Positions 15,448-23,206 of a stretch of DNA of 64,000 nucleotides are shown here, one piece after another. The DNA is from Planctomycetaceae bacterium (GTDB lineage Bacteria; Planctomycetota; UBA1135; GCA-002686595). The position numbers were made by a program, and so were the translations under genes. Every line of letters begins with the position of its first letter. Positions within the stretch are counted from its first letter, which is position 1. Where the stretch lies: positions 62,001 to 126,000 of the forward strand of contig WGMC01000036.1 in the NCBI GenBank assembly GCA_016125265.1, read 5' to 3'. The notes beneath the pieces are model-generated. The model was not told where the DNA came from and ran no database searches. It was given only the letters and a program-made list of their open reading frames with translations.

Positions 15448-18447
15448 TCAGCGCGCCTGGGTGCGCAGCCAAAGCAGCAAACGTTGGACGCGCGCATCGC
15501 CGTCGCAGCGCTCGCGCACCATGTTGAAGTCCTGGCCCGCCTGGGCGGACAGACTGGTCAGGGCCTTGGAAGCCGCCTGCATGCGGGCGCTGTCGACCTG
15601 GCCCATCTGGACCAGGATCCAGATCGCGTCGACCTCCGCCTCGAACCACGCGCAGGTCCACTTGCCGGCGGAGTTGGCTACCGAAGCGGAGATCTTTGCC
15701 TGCCACTGGCGCGCCTCTTCCAGGCGTTCCAGGCCGCCGATGCCGGGCACGATGACCGTCTCGGCGCCGTCGCCCTCAATCCAGCCGGCGATCGATCGCA
15801 CGTAGGTCTGCGCGGTTTCGATGGCCGGCGGCGTCGCTTCTTTGTCGGTGGCCTTGGGCACCAGGTCCGCGAGCACGTCGTAGGCCTCCTGGGCCTCGCG
15901 CTGCGCCAAGTGGGCGCGGCCCAGGGCGGGCAACACGTTGGTGCGGATGGCCACGGCGTAACGCTCGTCGTCTCCGTACAGGCTGAGGCAGCGCTTCAGC
16001 GCGGCTTCGGCGTTGACGGGCTCGCCGCCTTCCAACCAGAAGAGGCCCTCGTCGCGCAGGGCGCCGTAGGTGGGCGGGTCGTAGACCCGGTTGGAGACGG
16101 CGAGGAGCTGCACCATCTGGCGCTTCAAGAGGAAGGCGCGTTCGGTGTCGCCCTTGGCCTTCGCCGCCTCGTGGAGGTCGAGCACCGCCTTGTAGAGGCG
16201 CGTCGCCACGTTGCCCGTGCGCGGGTGGCCTTTGTGGTCCTGTTCGAGGCGTTCCAGGAAGCCCCGCGCGGCGTCGAGGTTGCCGAGTTCGAGTTCCGCG
16301 GTGGCCGAGATGTCCAGGGCTGCCGCAGTCAGGTCGGTCTGGCCGGGGAAGTCCGCGCCGAAGTTGCGCAGGCGCTTGAGCGCGTCCTCCCACCGCTTCT
16401 GGTCCGCGGCGATCAAGCCGAGGTGGTACGCGGCGTCCGCTCGGGCCACTGCCCGGCGCTCGATCCGCGCGCCGTCCTGGGGGCCGAGGCGGTTGAGCGG
16501 GTCTTCGACGAACACTTCGAGGTACTGGACGAGCTCGTCGCGGGCGCGGTCCAACTCGCCGGAGCCGTAGAGGGCCACCGCGGCCTTGACCATGGCGGGT
16601 TCGCGCAAACGGGAGTCGGGCGGCACTTCGAGGAAGCGCGCGCGCGCGGTCGCGAAGTCGCCCTCCGCCAACGCGCGGTCGCCCTGGCGGAAGAGGATGT
16701 CTCCCGTGTCGGAGCTGCCCGTGTCGGCGGCGATCGTCTCCGCCTCGAGCCACAGCGCTTCGATCGTCTTGTCGCCGGGGGCCTTGCGCCGCACGGCTTG
16801 CATGGCGCGGTAGAACTCCTTCGCGTTGTTCGCGGCGGCTTCCTCGTCGCTGCGGTAGCGCCGCGCGCCCTCCTCGAAGGCCATGGCCGCTTCGAGCATG
16901 CGCCCCTGGCGGGCGCGCGCGAGGCCGATGTTGTAGTAGACCTTGCCGCCCCAGACCAACTGCGAGGTGCTGTCGGCCGACGCGAGCACACGCTTGAAAG
17001 CGTCCACCGCGGCGTCGAAGTTGCCGCTGTTGAGCTCGCCCTCGGCCGCCTGGAACAGCGTCTCCGGCGACACGCTTACGCCGGGCATGGAGATCGCTTC
17101 GGCGACCACCTTTTGGGCTTGGGTCTGCAGGAACGAACGCGGGTTGTCGTTGCCGACGGTGCGGGCCAAGGAGAGGGCCTGGTCGGCGGCGCTGCGGATG
17201 TTGCGCGCGTTGTGACCCGCCGCTTGGGCCGCTTCGGAACTCTCGTACCACTCCAAGGTGCCGGCCGAGGGCGAACCTCCCAGCACCCCGCCGCGCTCGA
17301 GCAGCGCGCGCGCCACGTCGAGTTGCGCCAGGTAGCCGCGCGGCGAGATCGTGAATCCCTCGCGCATCCACGTGTTGTAGAAGTGCAGCGCGAACTGCGT
17401 GCGGGTGTCTTCCTGTTCGAGGCGCACGGCGCAGCGCAGGGCGAGGGGCAGCGCCACCTCGAGGAAACTCCAGCGCACGTCCTTGTCAGCCTGGGTCAAC
17501 TGGTACTCGGCGATCAGGGCATTCCACTCGTCGCGCGAGCGGGGGATCGCCCTGTCGATGACGTACTCGGCAAACGTGAGCGCCGTCTCGGGGTCGTCCT
17601 GGGCGAGGTGCACCTCGGCCATCAGGATGTACGCGTTCATGCCCCAGCCCGAGTCGTCGCCCATCAGGTAGATGAGGTTCTCGAGGGTCGTCAGGGCGCT
17701 GGTCAGGTAGAAATCGCCGCTCTCGCCCGAGAGGCGCCCGAGTTGCAGCAGCAGTTGCCCGCGGGAGAGCTGCAGTTGCGCCAGGTTGCGACGCTGGGCC
17801 TCGTCCAGGTCGCCCGGCTCCGGGTAGCGGCCGATGGCGTCGCCGGTGTACCCCGCGATCGCGGTCAGGCGGTCCACGGCCTCGTTGCGCAGCCTGTCGG
17901 CGCGCTCGCCGGAGAGCTCCTCGAGCTCCTGTTCCGCGAGCAAACCGTAGGTGGCGCCGACTTCCACGTAGGCGCGTTCGGCCTCGGGGCGGTTGGGTGA
18001 GAGGGGATGCGCGGCCAGGAACGACTCGTAGGCCTCGAGCGACTGGTTGAAGAGCGCGCGGCGGCGCTCGGGATCGTTCTGGAAGCGCCCGGCTTCGCCG
18101 AAGATCTGGGCGCGGGCGAGCGCCAGTTGTTCCTGCTCTTCCGCGTCGAGACGCTGGCCTTCGACGCTGGCGATCACCGCTTCGGCGAGGTCGAGGAATT
18201 GGAAGCGCGTCGCCAACCCGCGCGCGTAGCGCAACTCTTCCGACAGCTTGGAACCGCCCTGCACCGACGCCGCGCTGGTTGCACCCGCGCCGACGGGCGG
18301 CGCGGGATTGCGGGCTTCCGCGGCACCAGTGCACAGCCAGAGCGCAGCGAGCGGCGCGGCGAGGGCTGCGGTCAGCGTGAACCGTCCCCGTTGGGCGGCG
18401 TTGGCTGCAGATGTGGTGGCTACGGATGTGGTGGCAGCGGTGGGCAT
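15448..18447 (-). CDS. Large exported tetratricopeptide-repeat protein
   Basis: Probable periplasmic TPR protein of 999 residues. I take the ATG at 18447, because it gives a signal peptide (RGRFTLTAALAAPLAALWLC ending near TGAAEA); the frame is open further upstream, to 18537 and beyond. The body is a long array of helical repeats of about 34-40 residues, such as QSLEAYESFLAAHPLSPN and DAFKRVLASADSTSQLVWGG, the pattern of TPR or outer-membrane assembly-type repeats. No enzymatic motif is seen. It lies between a secretin-like gene and the TPR-ExbB-ExbD run, so a scaffolding role in that complex is plausible but inferred. Confidence 0.78.
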   Translation of the reverse strand: MPTAATTSVATTSAANAAQRGRFTLTAALAAPLAALWLCTGAAEARNPAPPVGAGATSAASVQGGSKLSEELRYARGLATRFQFLDLAEAVIASVEGQRLDAEEQEQLALARAQIFGEAGRFQNDPERRRALFNQSLEAYESFLAAHPLSPNRPEAERAYVEVGATYGLLAEQELEELSGERADRLRNEAVDRLTAIAGYTGDAIGRYPEPGDLDEAQRRNLAQLQLSRGQLLLQLGRLSGESGDFYLTSALTTLENLIYLMGDDSGWGMNAYILMAEVHLAQDDPETALTFAEYVIDRAIPRSRDEWNALIAEYQLTQADKDVRWSFLEVALPLALRCAVRLEQEDTRTQFALHFYNTWMREGFTISPRGYLAQLDVARALLERGGVLGGSPSAGTLEWYESSEAAQAAGHNARNIRSAADQALSLARTVGNDNPRSFLQTQAQKVVAEAISMPGVSVSPETLFQAAEGELNSGNFDAAVDAFKRVLASADSTSQLVWGGKVYYNIGLARARQGRMLEAAMAFEEGARRYRSDEEAAANNAKEFYRAMQAVRRKAPGDKTIEALWLEAETIAADTGSSDTGDILFRQGDRALAEGDFATARARFLEVPPDSRLREPAMVKAAVALYGSGELDRARDELVQYLEVFVEDPLNRLGPQDGARIERRAVARADAAYHLGLIAADQKRWEDALKRLRNFGADFPGQTDLTAAALDISATAELELGNLDAARGFLERLEQDHKGHPRTGNVATRLYKAVLDLHEAAKAKGDTERAFLLKRQMVQLLAVSNRVYDPPTYGALRDEGLFWLEGGEPVNAEAALKRCLSLYGDDERYAVAIRTNVLPALGRAHLAQREAQEAYDVLADLVPKATDKEATPPAIETAQTYVRSIAGWIEGDGAETVIVPGIGGLERLEEARQWQAKISASVANSAGKWTCAWFEAEVDAIWILVQMGQVDSARMQAASKALTSLSAQAGQDFNMVRERCDGDARVQRLLLWLRTQAR

Positions 18448-18883
18448 CGTGGGCGCGCGGGGAAGGACTTCGGAAGGGGCGAACGGGAAGGCGCGGGGTG
18501 CGGAGGTTTGCTCGAGGCGAGGTTCGGTGGCCCGCATGGGCCCCGCGGGCGGCAGCGTGGGGGGATGCGGCCGCGTCGCGTTGCTGGGGCGAAAGGGGAG
18601 GCACTGCACACACAAGCGAGTGCAGAGGACCCATGAAGGGCCCCTAGGTTACCCGAAAGACCCCCACTGGTTTCGATTCTGGACCGGCTTCCCGTGTGCG
18701 AGTTCGCGCAACGCGCCGCGTTGTCGCCGCGTTGCAGGAAGGTCGCGACGGGACGCGTACGGCCGGACCACCGCGAAGTGCGACGTCAAACGAACGGCCG
18801 CGGGGCGGCGCCCCGGTCCTTGGGAGCGCCGCCCCGCGGCGGAAGGACTTCGGTCGGCGCCGCGGCCCCGACCCGTCCCGGTA
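18448..18883 (-). other. 436-bp intergenic region, secretin-like gene 2 to TPR gene
   Basis: No supported gene apart from a possible N-terminal extension of the TPR protein. It holds the hairpin at 18797-18840. The least GC-rich stretch (about 18650-18690) is the most likely place for a promoter of the TPR gene, but no consensus boxes are clear. Confidence 0.35.
18797..18840 (-). terminator. GC-rich hairpin terminator after secretin-like gene 2
   Basis: Perfect 15-bp stem (18797-18811 with 18826-18840) around a 14-nt loop, 43 bases past the stop at 18884. Its form and distance match the hairpin behind the other secretin-like gene at 8141-8176. No U-run. Confidence 0.68.
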
Positions 18884-21538
18884 TCAGTTCGAGCTGCCCC
18901 GGTAGGCGTCCATCTGGGCCTGGGTCGGCTCCTGCTCGGAGGGGATCACGATCTTGGCTTCGATCAGGATCAAGAGCTTGCGGTTCGAGATGTACGTGCC
19001 CTTGCGCTCGAAGAAGAAGTTGATGATCGGGATCTTGTTCAGGATCGGCACGCCAGCCTCCTGACGCTGCTCGTTGTGCACCTTCAAACCGCCGAGCATC
19101 ACGGTGCCGCCGTCGGGGAGCGGCACGGTGGTGCGGGCGCGTTGGATCTCCACCTCGGGCAACTGCAGGGTGACGGAGCCCTGGTTGGCCAGGGTCACGG
19201 TCAGTTCGCGGAGGGGACGGTCGAGTTCGGCCACGGTGGGGCGAAGCTCGAGGGTGATGAACCGGCGGTCCGCCGACACGACGGGGCGCACGTCGAGCAC
19301 CACGCCGTCCTGGATCACCTGGATGATCGGGTCCGCGATGGCGGCGCCCTGGGCGATCTGCACGTCGTAGTCCTGGATGTACGCGACTTGGTTCAACACA
19401 CTCAGGTTGGCCCGGGCGGTGTTGGCCACCAGGACGCGCGGGGCGGTGACGAGCTCCACACGTTCCTTCTTCGAGACGGCGCGCAGCACCATCTCGAGCT
19501 GCAGGTCGTTCAGGTAGGCCCACTGGAACGAAAGGCCGCCGGCGTTGGACAGGCCGCCTTCTTCGCCGAGCGTCGTGTCGTAGAGGTTCTCGATGCGGCT
19601 CGCGACGCTGCCGTCGAAGCGGTCGTAGAACACACCGACGTCGGCGTCCTGGCCGATGCCACCCTGCAGGTCGCCGATGACCGAGGGATCGCCGAAGTCG
19701 TTGAAGAAGGCGTTGCTGCCGAGGCCGGGCGCGCCCAGGCCGCGGAAGTCCACGCCGATGTCTTCGAGGAAGTTGTCCGCGACGCTGAGGAAGCGCGCGT
19801 TGATGTCCACCATGATGCCGGTGGCCTCGCGCAGGTCGGCGAGCAGCGCCGCGATCTCCGCGTGCACCTCGGGCGTCTGGGTGACGACCAGCGTGCCCGA
19901 GTCGGTGATGCGCAGGGTGTTGGCCGGATCGGCGTCCCAGGACTCGGGCGAGACGTTCTCGCGGATCAGGCCCTCGAGTTCGTCGGTCGTGATGACCAGC
20001 GCTTCCTTCTCGCTGAGTTCCTCCTCGGCGTACTCGATGCCGCCCGAGGGCAGCACGTTGACCTCGAGGCCGGGGAAGTCGGGCACGCGGCTGATCAGGT
20101 CGGTGACCGAGTACATCTGCAGCGCTTGGCCGCCGACCAGGTCCGCGGCGCTCACGAACTTCACGACGCCGTCCTGGATCCGCCAGCGCAGGCTCTCCGA
20201 GGTCGACGCGATCAGCTCGAGCACGTTGAGCACGCTGCGCTCGGGCAGGTTGAGGCTGACGGCCGTCTCTTCTTCGTCGAGGTCGGCCACGCTGGCCGCG
20301 ATCACGAAGTTGATGTTGGTGACCTGCTGGAGGAAGCGGGCGACTTCGGTGAGGGGCGCGCCCTCGCCGTCGAGCCCGAAGCTGACCGGGATGCGCACTT
20401 CGCTCAGGCGGCGCAGGATCTCGTCGCGCTCCGCGTCCGTCCCGCCTGCGGCCTGGGTGAAGCCGTGCGGCTTGCGCTCTTGCACCTTGGTCCAGCGGAC
20501 CAGGTCGTCGTACACGAGGGGATCGGTCTGCGGCACCGCGAGGGTGTCGAGGTCGTCGAACGTGCGCAGCCACTGCTCGCGGTAGGTGCGGCGCAGCACT
20601 TCGTCGGTCTTCTGGTGGCGTGCGGACTGGGCGATGTCGCGCATTTCCGTGGCCTGCGGGTTGCCCGGATCGAGGAGCAGGACCTGGGCCGCCAGGGCCT
20701 CGGCCTGGGCGTAGTTCTCGCTGAGGAACGCGGTGTGCGCCTCGGCGTAGAGCGTGCTGAGTTTGTTCGCGCGGTAGTTGCGCTGCTCCTCTTCCTCGCG
20801 GAGGCGCGCGGCCTCGGCGTCGCGGCGGCTCGTCTCCTCGGCCAGGAGGCGCGCGGCCTCGCGTTCTTCGATCGCGGACTCGAGCTTGCGGCGCACGACG
20901 AGCGCGTCGAGCGAACCGTCGGCGATCAGGGGGTGGTAGCCGATGATCAGTTCGGCCTCGCGGTAGCTGTCGACCGCCTTTTGGAAGTCGCCGGCGACCC
21001 GGGCGTTGTCGCCGTCGATCATCGCCTGTTGGGCGGCGAGGCGGGCCTGGGAGCGGCGCACGACTTCGCGCTGGGTCGCGTCGTCGAGCAGCGTGCCGGC
21101 GGTCGCGTACGAATCGCCCATCAGCGCCTCGACCTGACGCATCTTGGTGCGCGCGGCCTCGCTGGACGGCAGGAGGTCGAGCGCCTTCGCGTACTGGGTC
21201 AGCGCCTCCTCGAGGTCCGCTTCCGCGAGCGCCGCGTCTCCCAGGCTCAGGAACTGGTTCGCCAGCACTTCGGCGCGATCGCGCAGCACGCGCAAGCGCG
21301 ACTGCTCGGCCGAGAGCACCTGCTCAGCGCTGCCGCCCTGCGTGGGCGCGGCGGCTTCGATGGCGCTCGCTTGGCCTTCTTCGGCGTCGGCAACCTCAGC
21401 GGGCCCCGCCGCAGGCTCGACCTGCGAAGACTCCGCGGCGACCGTTTCCGCGGCCGCCGGCTCCTCCTCGGGCGTGGAGCGGCAGGCGACCAGGGGGACG
21501 AGCAGAAGGGACGGAATCAGAAGGGGGCGAAAGCGCAT
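18884..21538 (-). CDS. Secretin-like outer-membrane lipoprotein with helical N-domain (paralogue 2)
   Basis: Probable outer-membrane channel protein of 884 residues. The signal peptide ends in a clear lipobox (LVAC, C19), followed by an acidic Ala/Glu linker, so it should be a lipoprotein. Residues about 75-340 form TPR-like and coiled-coil helices (REAARLLAEETSRRDAEAAR), then secretin N-domain-like segments, then the C-terminal secretin domain with VPLPDGGTVMLGGL and VPILNKIPIINFFF. Length, order and several blocks (VADNFLEDIGVDFRGL, IQDYDVQIAQ) match the gene at 8227-10872. A GGAAGG Shine-Dalgarno-like element lies about 15 bases upstream. It heads the minus-strand envelope cluster. Confidence 0.87.
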   Translation of the reverse strand: MRFRPLLIPSLLLVPLVACRSTPEEEPAAAETVAAESSQVEPAAGPAEVADAEEGQASAIEAAAPTQGGSAEQVLSAEQSRLRVLRDRAEVLANQFLSLGDAALAEADLEEALTQYAKALDLLPSSEAARTKMRQVEALMGDSYATAGTLLDDATQREVVRRSQARLAAQQAMIDGDNARVAGDFQKAVDSYREAELIIGYHPLIADGSLDALVVRRKLESAIEEREAARLLAEETSRRDAEAARLREEEEQRNYRANKLSTLYAEAHTAFLSENYAQAEALAAQVLLLDPGNPQATEMRDIAQSARHQKTDEVLRRTYREQWLRTFDDLDTLAVPQTDPLVYDDLVRWTKVQERKPHGFTQAAGGTDAERDEILRRLSEVRIPVSFGLDGEGAPLTEVARFLQQVTNINFVIAASVADLDEEETAVSLNLPERSVLNVLELIASTSESLRWRIQDGVVKFVSAADLVGGQALQMYSVTDLISRVPDFPGLEVNVLPSGGIEYAEEELSEKEALVITTDELEGLIRENVSPESWDADPANTLRITDSGTLVVTQTPEVHAEIAALLADLREATGIMVDINARFLSVADNFLEDIGVDFRGLGAPGLGSNAFFNDFGDPSVIGDLQGGIGQDADVGVFYDRFDGSVASRIENLYDTTLGEEGGLSNAGGLSFQWAYLNDLQLEMVLRAVSKKERVELVTAPRVLVANTARANLSVLNQVAYIQDYDVQIAQGAAIADPIIQVIQDGVVLDVRPVVSADRRFITLELRPTVAELDRPLRELTVTLANQGSVTLQLPEVEIQRARTTVPLPDGGTVMLGGLKVHNEQRQEAGVPILNKIPIINFFFERKGTYISNRKLLILIEAKIVIPSEQEPTQAQMDAYRGSSN

Positions 21539-22091
21539 CGGATTGTTTGGCCTTCCGGGGGGGGGCCGACCTGCCCCACGGGACCTCGCCGCAGTGTGCG
21601 ACGGGGGTTCGTGACGCTGGGCCGTGTGGTTGCTTGGGGGGAGCCGTGCGATGGCGTGCCCCGCCCGGGACGCGCCGCGGGGAGGGCAGAGGAGTTGGGG
21701 TGGCGGGGGGCCGCCGTCGGTTTCTGCCGGTGGAACACCGGATGGGATTCAGCCGGTGGAACACCGGTTGGCCGTCGGCGGCGAAGGGCGGGGGCCCGTC
21801 GTCTGCCGTGAGCCAGAAATCCGGTGAGCTTGGAAAAGAGGCGGAGGCGCAGTCGTTCGCGGGAACCCACGCGGGGTCCCCGGCGAGGGGGCGGAGGATA
21901 GCGGTGCCCCGCGAGGGGGTCAACACGGCCTGCGTTGTGGATCCCGAGGGCTGCTCCGAACGGCGCGGGCCCCGGGCGCCGCAGGCGGGCCCTCCGGTGC
22001 ACTTAGCCGCGCGGCGGCGCCCGGCTACCGGAAGCCCGCGCGGCGCCCGTGTGGGGGACCTTCCCTGGGAAGGGTCGCGCAGCGCGCGCCG
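21539..22091. other. 553-bp intergenic region upstream of secretin-like gene 2
   Basis: No supported gene. It should contain the promoter of the secretin-like gene (leftward) and the end of the uracil-DNA glycosylase transcript. Visible structure: two identical inverted repeats at 21727-21741 and 21753-21767, and a short hairpin (CCTTCC/GGAAGG, 22059-22073) 18 bases past the glycosylase stop. Confidence 0.4.
21727..21767. promoter_or_regulatory. Pair of identical 15-bp inverted repeats (possible operator)
   Basis: CCGGTGGAACACCGG occurs twice, 26 bp apart start to start (21727-21741 and 21753-21767). Each is a perfect 6-bp inverted repeat with GAA in the middle. They lie about 190-230 bp upstream of the secretin-like gene start. 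Paired dyads in a promoter region could bind a dimeric regulator. Confidence 0.45.
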
Positions 22092-23027
22092 TCAGCTCCC
22101 GCCGCGGGGCGCGCTCGGCGGCTGGAGGCCGAGCTCGGCCATTGCCAGCCGGATGTCCGCCCAGGTCTCGCGTTTGGCCGCCGGCGTGCGCAGGAGGTAC
22201 GCAGGATGGAACGTGGGCACGACGGCGCGGTGCGCCACGCGGTGCACCCTGCCGCGCAGTTGGCCGATGGGCGCGTCGGTCCCCAGCACCACCTGGGCAG
22301 CATGCCGGCCGAGCGGCACGATCACGGCGGGGTCGACCAGTTCGATCTGGCGCCAGAGGTACGGGGCGCAGAGTTCGCGCTCCTCGGGGGAAGGGTCCCG
22401 GTTGTCCGGCGGACGGCACTTTAGGACGTTGGCGATGTAGACGTCGCGGGAGCGCTCCAAACCCATGCCCTTCGCGATGATGTCGCTGAGGAGGGCGCCC
22501 GCGCGGCCGACGAACGGCACACCTTCGCGGTCCTCGTCGGCGCCGGGCGCCTCGCCGACGAACAGGACACGCGCCCGCGGGCCTCCGTCCGCGAACACCG
22601 TCTGTGTGCGCGTTTGGCACAGCCCGCAGGCTGTGCACCCCGCGACCGCCTGGGCCAGTGCGCCGAGGTCCGCGGCGCCACGGGCAATGGCGGCCGTCGG
22701 GGGCGGTGGAGCGACCGGCGCGCGCGGTGAGGCCGCCGAGGCCGTCGGCACGGCAACCGTTTGGGCCCGCGGCGCTGCGGCCTCCGCGGCGTCCGCGGCC
22801 TCCGCGGCGTCCGCGGCGTCCGCGGCCTCTGCGGCCTCTGCGGCCCGAGTGGCCCGTGCGGCGGTCCCAGCGGAACTGGCTTCGCGCGGGCGCCCGAGGT
22901 GCACTCGCCGCGACAGTTCGGCGCCGAGGGCGGCCGCCAAGGCCGCCAGTTCGGCCGCCGCGTCGTCCGGGTGCAGCGGGAGCGCGGCGGGTTCTGCCGG
23001 TTCCGCGGGTTCGATGGGGGATTGCAC
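22092..23027 (-). CDS. Uracil-DNA glycosylase, family 4 (iron-sulfur type)
   Basis: DNA repair enzyme that removes uracil from DNA. A GTG at 23027 gives 311 residues; the frame runs on upstream, but that sequence is arginine/alanine-rich and lacks similarity. Catalytic motif GEAPGADED and the late HPA motif fit family 4. Four cysteines have the 4Fe-4S spacing: CTAC (C-x2-C), then C-x15-C from KCRPP to LCAPY. The first 110 residues are a low-complexity Ala/Asp/Glu/Pro linker ahead of the roughly 200-residue catalytic domain, longer than in typical homologues. The gene is alone, divergent from the TPR lipoprotein gene. Confidence 0.9.
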   Translation of the reverse strand: MQSPIEPAEPAEPAALPLHPDDAAAELAALAAALGAELSRRVHLGRPREASSAGTAARATRAAEAAEAADAADAAEAADAAEAAAPRAQTVAVPTASAASPRAPVAPPPPTAAIARGAADLGALAQAVAGCTACGLCQTRTQTVFADGGPRARVLFVGEAPGADEDREGVPFVGRAGALLSDIIAKGMGLERSRDVYIANVLKCRPPDNRDPSPEERELCAPYLWRQIELVDPAVIVPLGRHAAQVVLGTDAPIGQLRGRVHRVAHRAVVPTFHPAYLLRTPAAKRETWADIRLAMAELGLQPPSAPRGGS

Positions 23028-23106
23028 GGCGCAAGGGGCGCCTCGGGCGCCGCGCGGGATCTTAGCCCGCCGCCCGCGCGCTCCGCTCGCGCGCGCCGCC
23101 GCGCCC

Positions 23107-23166
23107 GTGAGTTCCCGCTTTCGTGAGTTCCCGCATTGGTGAGCTCCCGCATTGGTGAGCTCCCGG
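23107..23166. repeat. 16-bp direct repeats in divergent promoter region
   Basis: Three full and one partial head-to-tail copies of a 16-mer beginning GTGAGTTCCCGC or GTGAGCTCCCGC (23107-23122, 23123-23138, 23139-23154, 23155-23166). They occupy the middle of the 179-bp gap between two divergent genes, about 40-100 bases before the rightward start, so they could be regulator sites. GAGCTC dyads occur inside two copies. Confidence 0.7.
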
Positions 23167-23206
23167 CGGCGCGGCGCGCTTGTTCCGCTGGGCTGCGGCG
23201 GCTCGA

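Noticed and set aside
13837-18000. Open frame of nearly 1400 codons on the plus strand across the TPR genes
   Set aside because: Antisense to two exported TPR proteins with signal peptides; no domain or signal of its own.
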